A stretch of DNA of 5,843 nucleotides. Source: Ferroplasmaceae archaeon UBA567 (lineage in GTDB: Archaea > Thermoplasmatota > Thermoplasmata > Thermoplasmatales > Thermoplasmataceae). The translations under genes were made by a program, and so were the position numbers. Under the pieces are notes generated by a model. It saw only the letters and a list, made by a program, of their open reading frames with translations. It had not been told where the DNA came from and searched no databases. The stretch is taken from positions 1-5,843 of the forward strand of contig DAUP01000040.1 in assembly GCA_002505185.1 (NCBI GenBank), written 5' to 3'. Positions 1 through 5,843 of the stretch are shown piece after piece; positions within the stretch are counted from its first letter, which is position 1, and the number at the start of each line of letters is the position of its first letter.

Positions 1-104
1 GCATTACAGTCAATTAATTGCAAAAAATCCTTCCTGGTTTTCAAATAGTCAAAAATTTGGGTATCGTATTTAGTTAAAATAAAATATTGTAAATCATACA
101 ACAT
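1..104 (-). CDS. Possible partial ORF overlapping the lon stop codon (unrecognised)
   Basis: An ATG at 104-102 opens a minus-strand reading frame that stays free of stops to the window edge (34 codons); it begins MLYDLQYFILTKYD and continues to ...LQLIDCN. Its first 11 nt overlap the end of lon (ATG-TTG-TATGA arrangement), which would suit translational coupling. I do not recognise the protein. Evidence against it: no clear Shine-Dalgarno sequence precedes the ATG, base composition by codon position is not clearly coding-like, and the T-rich stretch just after the lon stop (about 75-88 read on the minus strand) could instead be an archaeal oligo-T terminator. A stop-free run of this length can arise by chance. 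A competing plus-strand frame ends at the TAG at 71-73. Both calls are weak without the flanking sequence. Confidence 0.3.
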   Translation of the reverse strand, partial: MLYDLQYFILTKYDTQIFDYLKTRKDFLQLIDCN

Positions 105-2067
105 TAGTTCTTCGTCTCTGGACAGGTTTTTTAATATCGGTTGCCGGGTTTACAACGTTCTTTATTTTCTGGAGGAATTTATCTTTTTCCATACCCATTA
201 CCAGGGCATTTTCAAGGACATCCTCTATTCTTGAAGCGCCTATTATCTGTATTTTGTCCTTATGTGCCTCATCCAGTATAATGTCATTGAAATTGGAAGC
301 AGGGACTATGACCTTTGACAGGCCGGTATCTATTGCTGCTTCAACCTTTGCTGTTACTCCGCCTACTGGTAGTACATCGCCTCTTACACTGAGGGATCCT
401 GTCATGGCTACTGTCTGGTCAATAGGTATGGACTCAAGGGCTGATATAACCGCTGTGGCTATTGACACACTTGCTGAATCACCCTCAACGCCCTCATAAG
501 TTCCAACAAACTGTATGTGTATATCTACATCTGAAATGTTTTTTCCACTTATTTTCTTTATTACTGCTGAAACGTTCTGCACAGCTTCTTTGGCAATTTC
601 TCCCAATTTTCCGGTAGCGTAAACAGAGCCATTATGAGGATGCTGTGCCTGGGTTACTTCGGCAACAATAGGCATGACAACTCCTGTAAAATCAGACATG
701 TCAGTTGACCCCATAACGGCAAGTCCGTTGACTTTTCCTATTGCACTTCCGGTTCCCGTAAACATTTTGTAAAGTTTCTTGATTTCTATAGCCCTGTCAG
801 CTATCTGCTGTTCAACCGGTTTGCTTAAGCTTCTGGCCTGATTTACGTCCTCCGCTGTCACTATTGATTGTTTATTCGTAACTGCGATGTCCCCGGCCAC
901 TCTAACAAGACCGCCCAGTTCCCTCAGTCTTAATGTGAGCCTACCTTTCCTGCCAGCACGTTTCTGTGCCTCTTTCAGTATTTCCGTTATGGCACTCTCA
1001 TCGAATGGAGGGATCTTTTTGTCCTTTGCAATTTCCTGTGCTATAAATTGAACTATTTTCTTTCTGTTATCATCACTGTCATCCATTGTATCGTACATAT
1101 AAACTTCATATCCATATCCCCTTATCCTGGATCTAAGTGCTGGATGCATATTCCTTATTGCATCAAGGTTGCCGGCTGCCACGAGAACAAAATCGCATGG
1201 TACAGGTTCAGTTTGAACCATAGCACCTGCACTTCTTTCGCTCTGCCCGGATATGGAAAAGCGTTTCTCCTGCATTGCCGTGAGCAATGCCTGCTGGTCT
1301 TCTGGCCTGAGCAGATTTATTTCATCTATGAAAAGCACTCCCTTATCAGATTTTTGCATATTTCCCGCTTCCACTCTCTCATGAGCGGGAGTTTCCAGTC
1401 CGCCTGACTGGAAAGGATCATGCCTTACATCTCCAAGGAGAGCGCCAGAATGAGCGCCAGTAGAATCTATGAAAGGCGGCTTATCATTTGGATTATGCCC
1501 TACTAGCAATTTTGGAACCATTGCACGTTCCATACGTGCTGCAGGATTCATTGCCATTATTATATACAGGAATGCCGCACCAATTACCGCAAAGAAAAGA
1601 ATTTCGATGGCGGTCCCCTTCAGATTGCTTATCCATAGATAAATAGCTAGTATAGCACCTAGTAATATTATAGATAGGACAATGAAAAGAAGGCTTTTAG
1701 ACCTATCCTTTTTTTCTCTCTCAGCCTTTATCTGATACTGCCTGAGTATTTCCTTTCCCTTACCGGCCGGGAAGGTCTTAATCTTTGGCTTGTTTGGGTC
1801 TTCTGGATTAGGGAAACATAATACATCTTCCAAGTCCTCTTTTGGAAGAAAATCTACCATAGACTGGGCTAACATAGATTTGCCGGTTCCCGGCTCACCA
1901 ATGAGAAGGACGTGCCTTTTCTGGATAGCTGCTTTTTTTATGACTTCTCCAGCATGCTCCTGCCCAATTACCTGGTTAAACAGAAGCTTGGGCACCTCAA
2001 CTTCCTTAGTGCTTTTCACACCTAATTTAGATACCCATTCTTCAACATCATCATTATTAGTGTCCAC
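94..2067 (-). CDS. lon: Archaeal membrane-anchored ATP-dependent Lon protease (LonB)
   Basis: This 657-residue protein matches the archaeal LonB family, which degrades unfolded and membrane proteins at the cytoplasmic membrane in an ATP-dependent way. The AAA+ module has Walker A GEPGTGKS at 57-64, Walker B VLFIDE at 244-249, sensor-1 Asn300 in AAGN, and an arginine-finger-like HPALRSRIRG around 308-317. Two hydrophobic segments at about 125-146 and 152-173 lie between Walker A and Walker B, which is the membrane-anchor insertion diagnostic of LonB; the bacterial N-terminal Lon domain is absent. The C-terminal protease domain carries EGVEGDSAS with catalytic Ser531 and VTAK with Lys574; the 43-residue spacing is that expected of the Ser-Lys dyad. 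The start is GTG at 2067-2065: no in-frame ATG exists upstream before a TAA, and a TATA-like box lies about 25 bp upstream, suggesting a leaderless mRNA. The C-terminus is short and basic (QRRRTNVV). It is transcribed divergently from enolase. Confidence 0.96.
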   Translation of the reverse strand: MDTNNDDVEEWVSKLGVKSTKEVEVPKLLFNQVIGQEHAGEVIKKAAIQKRHVLLIGEPGTGKSMLAQSMVDFLPKEDLEDVLCFPNPEDPNKPKIKTFPAGKGKEILRQYQIKAEREKKDRSKSLLFIVLSIILLGAILAIYLWISNLKGTAIEILFFAVIGAAFLYIIMAMNPAARMERAMVPKLLVGHNPNDKPPFIDSTGAHSGALLGDVRHDPFQSGGLETPAHERVEAGNMQKSDKGVLFIDEINLLRPEDQQALLTAMQEKRFSISGQSERSAGAMVQTEPVPCDFVLVAAGNLDAIRNMHPALRSRIRGYGYEVYMYDTMDDSDDNRKKIVQFIAQEIAKDKKIPPFDESAITEILKEAQKRAGRKGRLTLRLRELGGLVRVAGDIAVTNKQSIVTAEDVNQARSLSKPVEQQIADRAIEIKKLYKMFTGTGSAIGKVNGLAVMGSTDMSDFTGVVMPIVAEVTQAQHPHNGSVYATGKLGEIAKEAVQNVSAVIKKISGKNISDVDIHIQFVGTYEGVEGDSASVSIATAVISALESIPIDQTVAMTGSLSVRGDVLPVGGVTAKVEAAIDTGLSKVIVPASNFNDIILDEAHKDKIQIIGASRIEDVLENALVMGMEKDKFLQKIKNVVNPATDIKKPVQRRRTNVV

Positions 2068-2083
2068 GTTATCATTATCTAAT

Positions 2084-2103
2084 CTTAATAATTAAGCTTT
2101 CCT
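2084..2103 (-). promoter_or_regulatory. Putative lon promoter (BRE/TATA), leaderless type
   Basis: Read on the minus strand, AGGAAAG is followed by CTTAATTATTAAG: a purine-rich BRE-like element and then an AT-rich TATA-like box centred near 2092, about 25 bp upstream of the lon GTG. That spacing would place transcription initiation at or next to the start codon. No Shine-Dalgarno sequence precedes the GTG, in keeping with leaderless translation. The box itself is a 6-bp inverted repeat around one base (2084-2096). The assignment rests on position and composition only. Confidence 0.5.
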
Positions 2104-2290
2104 ATACTCTTTTAACTAATCAAATTTAATAATACGGAAAAATGATTTTCAAGACACTTCCATTAGCACACTGCAATTCATCCACATGGGAAACTCAGTT
2201 GCTTTCTTTATGATAGTATTTCCTGATCATCCCCATAATGGAAAAATGGTTAAAATCATTATACCGGATCGATGCGTAAAAATAATGGCA

Positions 2291-2315
2291 CACATTATCT
2301 CACACCCACATTATC
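2291..2315 (+). repeat. 9-bp direct repeat upstream of the eno TATA box (candidate regulator site)
   Basis: CACATTATC occurs twice, at 2291-2299 and 2307-2315, with a start-to-start distance of 16 bp. The pair ends 11 bp before the eno TATA box. Archaeal activators often bind just upstream of the BRE/TATA, so a tandem operator is a reasonable inference. It could also be coincidence in a low-complexity CA/AT-rich stretch. Confidence 0.35.
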
Positions 2316-2322
2316 CCCATAT

Positions 2323-2345
2323 CCATAAATATATATTTTTTATGG
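2323..2345 (+). promoter_or_regulatory. Putative enolase promoter with TATA box inside an inverted repeat
   Basis: A strong TATA-like run, AAATATATAT, lies at 2327-2336 with its centre about 26 bp upstream of the eno ATG, placing the expected transcript start next to the start codon (leaderless). The box sits inside an inverted repeat with 7-bp arms, CCATAAA at 2323-2329 and TTTATGG at 2339-2345. A dimeric regulator binding here would block TBP, but no such regulator is shown by the sequence. Confidence 0.6.
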
Positions 2346-2357
2346 TGTTATACTAAT

Positions 2358-3563
2358 ATGGAAGATATTGAAATTGTGGATTCAAAAATTGGAAAAATAT
2401 TTGACTCTAGAGGAAACCCTGCCATAGAGGCGACAATTTTCTTAAATTATGCATCAGGAACTAGCTCTGCACCGGCCGGCGCAAGTACCGGGAAAACAGA
2501 GGTTATTGCATATCCTGAGAATAATATAGAAAACAGTGTGGATTTCTATAACAGGCACGTAAGAAATGCATTGAAAGGCTTTAACGCATTGAACCAGAGC
2601 GGATTTGATACATTACTGCATGAACTTGATGGCACTGATAATTTCTCGGAAATGGGAGGAAACCTTTCCACAGCGCTTTCCATTGCCAATGCGAAGGCAG
2701 TTTCAAACTATCTGGAAATACCATTATACAGGTACGTAGGAGGACTCCATCCACAGATTCCACGCCCCATGGGAAATATTATAGGAGGGGGAAAACATTC
2801 TAAAAACGGCACTACCATACAGGAATTTCTTGTCTCCTCACAGGGAAAAACATTTTATGATTCTGTTTATTACAACATTTTAGTCCACAGAAGAGTTGGA
2901 GAAAAATTATCTGAGAAACTCAAGGGGCAAAGCGTGGGTTTAGGGGATGAAAAGGCATGGACCGCAGATGTATCAGATGAAGAAGCCATAGATATCATAA
3001 AATCAGCTGTCAGCGAAATCTCATCTGAGAATAAGGTGAAGATTTACCTCGGTGTGGACTTTGCAGCCGATTCATTTTATGAAAATGGAAAATATCATTA
3101 TAAAACCTCCACAAAAACACAGGATGAACAAATTGACTATGCCATTTCATTAAACAGGGAACATGGTTTTTACTTTATTGAGGACCCATTATACGATAAT
3201 GATTTTGAAGGTTTTGCAGAGATAACAAAAAAAATAGGGAAAAATGCTCTGATAGTTGGAGACGATATTTATACAACAAATCCCACGAGAATTCAAAAGG
3301 GAGTGGAAATGAAATCCAGCAATGGTGTCCTTATAAAGGTAAACCAGATAGGCACACTTTCGGATACTGTCAATTCGGTGAAAATTGCAACAAAAAATTC
3401 CATGGAGACAGTTGTTTCACATAGAAGTGGTGAAACTACAGATGATTTCATAGCACATCTTGCCATCGCCTTTAATTCCAAATTTATAAAAACAGGTACA
3501 ATAGGTGGGGAAAGGTTAGCTAAGCTCAATGAAGTGATACGACTCGAAGAAGATCTGATCTGA
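2358..3563 (+). CDS. eno: Enolase (phosphopyruvate hydratase), short divergent archaeal form
   Basis: Enolase is a cytosolic enzyme that interconverts 2-phosphoglycerate and phosphoenolpyruvate in glycolysis and gluconeogenesis. The 401-residue protein starts with the family signature FDSRGNP (15-21) and keeps, by alignment from memory with yeast enolase, the mobile-loop Ser43 (GASTG), His147 (GGKH), Glu156 (QEF), Glu198 (GDE), metal ligands Asp234, Glu275 (IEDP) and Asp302 (GDD), Lys327 (LIKVNQIG), His355 (SHRSGET) and Lys378 (IKTG). Catalysis is therefore expected. Several usually conserved neighbours differ: PAGAS for PSGAS, GGGKH for NGGxH, GDEKAW for GDEGG, and a shortened IKTGTIGGER loop in place of IKTG-xxxRSER. 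It is somewhat shorter than typical enolases (about 415-435 residues) and ends right after IRLEEDLI, without the usual tail. The ATG is fixed by a TATA box about 26 bp upstream and an in-frame TAA region before it. It is followed 2 nt later by dphB. Confidence 0.93.
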   Translation: MEDIEIVDSKIGKIFDSRGNPAIEATIFLNYASGTSSAPAGASTGKTEVIAYPENNIENSVDFYNRHVRNALKGFNALNQSGFDTLLHELDGTDNFSEMGGNLSTALSIANAKAVSNYLEIPLYRYVGGLHPQIPRPMGNIIGGGKHSKNGTTIQEFLVSSQGKTFYDSVYYNILVHRRVGEKLSEKLKGQSVGLGDEKAWTADVSDEEAIDIIKSAVSEISSENKVKIYLGVDFAADSFYENGKYHYKTSTKTQDEQIDYAISLNREHGFYFIEDPLYDNDFEGFAEITKKIGKNALIVGDDIYTTNPTRIQKGVEMKSSNGVLIKVNQIGTLSDTVNSVKIATKNSMETVVSHRSGETTDDFIAHLAIAFNSKFIKTGTIGGERLAKLNEVIRLEEDLI

Positions 3564-3565
3564 AA

Positions 3566-4327
3566 ATGCTCAATATTATGGGCCTGGGACTGAGAGGGGT
3601 GAAGAGCCTCACACTGGAAGAGGCAGATGCCATTAGGGAATCAGAAATTGTATACTTCGAGACATATACATCCATATCGCCACAGGATACTATTAATTCA
3701 ATACCATCACTCACAAAAGGCATCGTGAAGCCTGCAGATAGAAAACTGGTGGAAACAGATAAGGAAATAATAAATGAGGCCAAAAATAAGAATGTTACCT
3801 TGCTTGTCACCGGGGATGCATTATCTGCGACAACACACAATGAACTTCGAATGGAAGCGAAGAAATCCGGTATAGAAGTCAAAATATTCGAAAATGCGTC
3901 CATAATCACTGCATTTATTTCCAGGACCGGGCTATTCAATTATAAATTTGGAAATATTGTGTCCATGCCATTTGTTTATGAAAATTTTTTTCCTGTCAGT
4001 GTATATGAGAGGATTTACACTAATTATTCAAACAGTATGCACACACTTTTATTGCTTGATTTGAAGGACGGAAAAACTATGCAGGTATGTGAGGCTTTAT
4101 CTATACTTCAGAAAATGGAGGAAAAAAAAGGTAAAGGGCTCATAAATTCCGGAATCATTGTCATAGCAGGAATAGGAATTGCCTCTGAAAATGAAAGAAT
4201 AATATATGGAACTCTGGAAAAAATAATGGAAAACAATCCACAGGGTTCACCAGCCTCAATAATAATCCCATCTAGGATGAATGATGTGGAAAATGAATTT
4301 TTAAATGCATTTGCAATGAAAATTTGA
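3566..4327 (+). CDS. dphB: Diphthine synthase (S-adenosylmethionine-dependent methyltransferase, diphthamide pathway)
   Basis: DphB methylates the modified histidine of translation elongation factor 2 with S-adenosylmethionine, giving diphthine, an intermediate of diphthamide. The 253-residue length and the motif order match archaeal DphB: N-terminal GLGL (6-9), FETYTS (31-36), the SAM-binding loop VTGDALSATTHNELR (81-95), NASI (110-113), YKFG (126-129), HTLLLLDL (159-166) and a C-terminal SIIIPSR strand (231-237). The fold is that of the tetrapyrrole (precorrin) methylase superfamily. One departure is Ala85 where DphB proteins usually have proline (GDPL). The ATG comes 2 nt after the eno TGA, so translation is probably coupled on a shared mRNA; TGATC at 3556-3560 could pair weakly with the 3' end of 16S rRNA, but no good Shine-Dalgarno is present. 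An alternative internal ATG at codon 5 is less likely because it would cut the GLGL strand. Confidence 0.94.
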   Translation: MLNIMGLGLRGVKSLTLEEADAIRESEIVYFETYTSISPQDTINSIPSLTKGIVKPADRKLVETDKEIINEAKNKNVTLLVTGDALSATTHNELRMEAKKSGIEVKIFENASIITAFISRTGLFNYKFGNIVSMPFVYENFFPVSVYERIYTNYSNSMHTLLLLDLKDGKTMQVCEALSILQKMEEKKGKGLINSGIIVIAGIGIASENERIIYGTLEKIMENNPQGSPASIIIPSRMNDVENEFLNAFAMKI

Positions 4328-4329
4328 TT

Positions 4330-4354
4330 CAATTATCGGAATTGTTATATTTTC
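4330..4354 (+). terminator. Possible transcription terminator after dphB
   Basis: Just after the dphB stop, CAATT (4330-4334) and AATTG (4340-4344) form a short inverted repeat with a 5-nt loop, followed by a T-rich stretch, TTATATTTT. Archaeal termination relies mostly on oligo-T tracts, so the T-rich part may matter more than the weak stem. Support is positional and modest. Confidence 0.3.
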
Positions 4355-4370
4355 GTTGGTAATTTGGAAA

Positions 4371-4398
4371 TTGAAACATTTTGATATAATTGTTTCAA
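4371..4398. repeat. Perfect 8-bp inverted repeat in the dphB-serS gap
   Basis: TTGAAACA at 4371-4378 and TGTTTCAA at 4391-4398 are perfect reverse complements separated by 12 nt. A second small palindrome, AATTTGGAAATT at 4361-4372, abuts and overlaps its left arm. It could act as a terminator stem on either strand or as a dimer-binding operator. It lies about 115 bp upstream of the serS TATA box, which is distant for a simple repressor site. No ORF crosses it convincingly. Confidence 0.45.
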
Positions 4399-4510
4399 GT
4401 AAAAACCGTACCATTCTCCATTTCAAACGAATGCCCAATAAGATAGCTGAAACTCCTATTCAGAAAAAATCAACAAAGAATTAACAATCTCCAATTATCA
4501 TAAAAAACAT

Positions 4511-4526
4511 ATACTATATTTATATC
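4511..4526 (+). promoter_or_regulatory. Putative serS promoter (TATA box)
   Basis: TATATTTATAT at 4515-4525, preceded by an A-rich BRE-like stretch (about 4500-4508), is centred about 26 bp upstream of the ATG at 4546. This predicts a transcript starting near 4545 and supports the ATG at 4546 over the in-frame ATG at 4531, which would lie upstream of the transcript start. Confidence 0.55.
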
Positions 4527-4545
4527 AATTATGAAAGGTCAAATT

Positions 4546-5843
4546 ATGATAGACATAAAACTTCTCAGATCAGACAGGGAAATATTCTACAGTTCATGCA
4601 AAGCCAGAGGCTTTAACACAGATATTCTGGACGAATTTTTCTCCCTGGATTCCAGATGGAGAGAGAATCTCAAGATATTAAATGAGCACAAACATAAAAA
4701 AAATATGGTGACATCCAGTATTTCCACGATGATTAAGAATGGAGAGGATATAGACAGTTTAAAGTCTGAAGTGCATGAAATCAACAAAAAAATAAGCGAC
4801 ATGGAAGAAGAGCAAAGGGGGATAGAAACTAAGAGAAATGAAATAGTAAGGCTGATACCCAATTTGCTTGCAGATGATGTTCCCATATGCAGCGGGGATG
4901 AAAACAGTAAAATTGTGAAATACTTTGGCAATTCAAAGGTTTACAATAAGGACCTGGACTATTTTATGGAGAATAGTAATAATTCTAAAAATTATACTGT
5001 ATTAGATAAAAAACCGGTTGACCATCAAACCCTCATGGAAAAATACAATCTGGCCGATATTGAAAGAGCTGGAAAGATAGCAGGTTCCAGATTTTATTTC
5101 CTGAAAAATAGACTATTCAAGCTTGAACTCGCACTGATAAATTATGCAGTAGATTTTCTTTCCCAGAGAAACTTTTCAGTAATGGAACCACCATTTATGA
5201 TTAACTATGCCTCTATGTCCGGTGCTACAGATATAGAAACATTCAAGGAATCATTATACAAAATCGAGGGGGACGACCTTTATCTAATAGCAACCGCAGA
5301 ACATCCACTGGCATCTATGCTGTCCGGAGAAATACTGGAAGAGTCTGAATTGCCATTGAGGGTAAGTGGTGTTTCCCCATGTTTCAGAAGGGAAGCAGGT
5401 GCACATGGAAAGGATACCAAGGGAATATTCCGGGTTCACCAGTTCAACAAGATAGAACAATTCATCTATTGCCGTCCTGAAGAATCATGGGATTTTTTCA
5501 ATGAATTGGTGACTAATTCCGAAGATATATACAAAAGCCTCGGATTGCCATACAGAATAGTGAATATATGTTCTGGAGACCTTGGTAGCCTGGCTGCAAA
5601 GAAATACGACATAGAGGTATGGTATCCATCACAGGGAAAATTCAGGGAGGTAGTATCTGCATCTAATGATACAGATTACCAGGCGAGATCGTTGAACATC
5701 CGGTACAGAACAAAGGACGGAAATAAATTTGTACACACGCTTAATAGTACAGCTATAGCCACAGAGAGAGTTTTAGTAGCAATAATAGAAAACTATCAGG
5801 AAGAAGATTGCATAAGGGTACCTGATGTGCTTATACCATATAC
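4546..5843 (+). CDS. serS: Seryl-tRNA synthetase, class II, C-terminus cut by window edge
   Basis: SerRS charges tRNA-Ser with serine in the cytosol. The frame gives 432 complete codons and is still open at the window end; archaeal SerRS usually ends shortly after this point, so only a few residues are probably missing. The N-terminus MIDIKLLRSDRE is typical of SerRS. Residues about 30-110 are rich in Lys/Glu and heptad-like, matching the tRNA-binding coiled-coil arm. The catalytic core shows motif 1 around 210-218 (with PP), the serine-binding TAEHP at 250-254, motif 2 FRREAGAHG from 280 with Arg281 and Glu283, SASNDTDYQAR, and motif 3 HTLNSTAIATERVLVA with Arg408. It is the common SerRS type, not the zinc-dependent methanogen type. 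An in-frame ATG at 4531 would add five residues (MKGQI); the TATA spacing and family N-terminus favour 4546, and AAAGGTC at 4534-4540 could serve as a ribosome-binding site if the mRNA starts further upstream. Confidence 0.95.
   Translation, partial: MIDIKLLRSDREIFYSSCKARGFNTDILDEFFSLDSRWRENLKILNEHKHKKNMVTSSISTMIKNGEDIDSLKSEVHEINKKISDMEEEQRGIETKRNEIVRLIPNLLADDVPICSGDENSKIVKYFGNSKVYNKDLDYFMENSNNSKNYTVLDKKPVDHQTLMEKYNLADIERAGKIAGSRFYFLKNRLFKLELALINYAVDFLSQRNFSVMEPPFMINYASMSGATDIETFKESLYKIEGDDLYLIATAEHPLASMLSGEILEESELPLRVSGVSPCFRREAGAHGKDTKGIFRVHQFNKIEQFIYCRPEESWDFFNELVTNSEDIYKSLGLPYRIVNICSGDLGSLAAKKYDIEVWYPSQGKFREVVSASNDTDYQARSLNIRYRTKDGNKFVHTLNSTAIATERVLVAIIENYQEEDCIRVPDVLIPY

Larger units (their letters stand above)
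2068..2357. other. Divergent lon/eno intergenic regulatory region
   Basis: These 290 bp separate the divergent lon and eno starts. Each end carries a TATA-like promoter. Between them I see short direct repeats: GGAAAAATG at 2136-2144 and 2240-2248, ATCCCCATA at 2229-2237 and 2313-2321, and CACATTATC at 2291-2299 and 2307-2315. A small GAAAA/TTTTC inverted repeat lies at 2137-2150. No tRNA, no strong hairpin and no convincing gene is present; a 36-codon ORF (2246-2356) runs through the eno TATA box and is judged to be chance. Confidence 0.6.

Noticed and set aside
1..73. A plus-strand frame open from the window edge to a TAG at 71-73, possible 3' end of a convergent gene
   Set aside because: Only 23 codons are visible and nothing in them is recognisable; it cannot be separated from chance without upstream sequence.
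254..499. An 81-codon plus-strand ORF inside lon
   Set aside because: It lies opposite the conserved LonB protease domain, including the catalytic dyad region; the lon frame fully explains the sequence.
1048..1407. A 119-codon plus-strand ORF inside lon
   Set aside because: It lies opposite the conserved AAA+ core of LonB and has no recognisable domain.
2246..2356. A 36-codon plus-strand ORF (ATG at 2246, TAA at 2354-2356) ending one base before the eno ATG
   Set aside because: It runs through the strong eno TATA box and the repeats, is unusually rich in His and Ile, has no clear ribosome-binding site, and would lie upstream of the expected eno transcript start. It is more likely chance.
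3526..3939. A 137-codon minus-strand ORF spanning the eno-dphB junction
   Set aside because: It is antisense to the conserved C-terminus of enolase and the N-terminal half of DphB, Ser/Phe-rich as expected for an antisense shadow, with no recognised motif.
4431..4484. A 17-codon plus-strand ORF in the dphB-serS gap beginning MPNKIAETP
   Set aside because: Too short to support, with no promoter or ribosome-binding site in a convincing place and no recognisable similarity.
4587..4931. A 114-codon minus-strand ORF opposite the serS 5' part
   Set aside because: It is the antisense of the SerRS coiled-coil arm; its Leu/Ser/Phe-rich composition follows from Lys/Glu/Arg-rich codons on the other strand.

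Overview
The window most likely comes from a Thermoplasmatales-type archaeon (the Thermoplasma/Ferroplasma/Cuniculiplasma group; the genus cannot be fixed by eye). The evidence is an archaeal membrane-anchored LonB protease with two transmembrane helices inside its AAA+ module, a diphthine synthase (the diphthamide pathway is restricted to archaea and eukaryotes), an archaeal-style SerRS, AT-rich DNA that prefers AGA/AGG for arginine and ATA for isoleucine, and TATA-box promoters placed for leaderless transcripts.

Layout. Positions 1-104 may hold the 5' end of a gene on the minus strand that overlaps the end of lon; support is weak. Positions 94-2067 (minus) encode LonB, starting at GTG. Positions 2068-2357 are a 290-bp divergent intergenic region with a lon promoter at one end and an enolase promoter at the other; a 9-bp direct repeat with 16-bp period lies just upstream of the enolase TATA box. 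Positions 2358-3563 (plus) encode a sequence-divergent enolase. After a 2-nt gap, 3566-4327 (plus) encode diphthine synthase DphB, almost certainly on the same transcript. Positions 4328-4545 (218 bp) hold no convincing gene but contain small inverted repeats, a possible terminator and a serS promoter. Positions 4546-5843 (plus) encode seryl-tRNA synthetase, cut by the window edge just before its C-terminus.

Taken together this is a housekeeping neighbourhood: membrane protein quality control (Lon), lower glycolysis or gluconeogenesis (enolase), and translation (EF-2 modification by DphB, tRNA-Ser charging by SerRS). I found no mobile element, CRISPR array, tRNA/rRNA gene, toxin-antitoxin pair or defence island, and no previously undescribed system. 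The points most worth a second look are the departures from the usual enolase motifs, the matching TATA-to-start spacing (about 25-26 bp) at three promoters, the repeat upstream of eno, the eno-dphB coupling, and the possible gene overlapping the lon stop.
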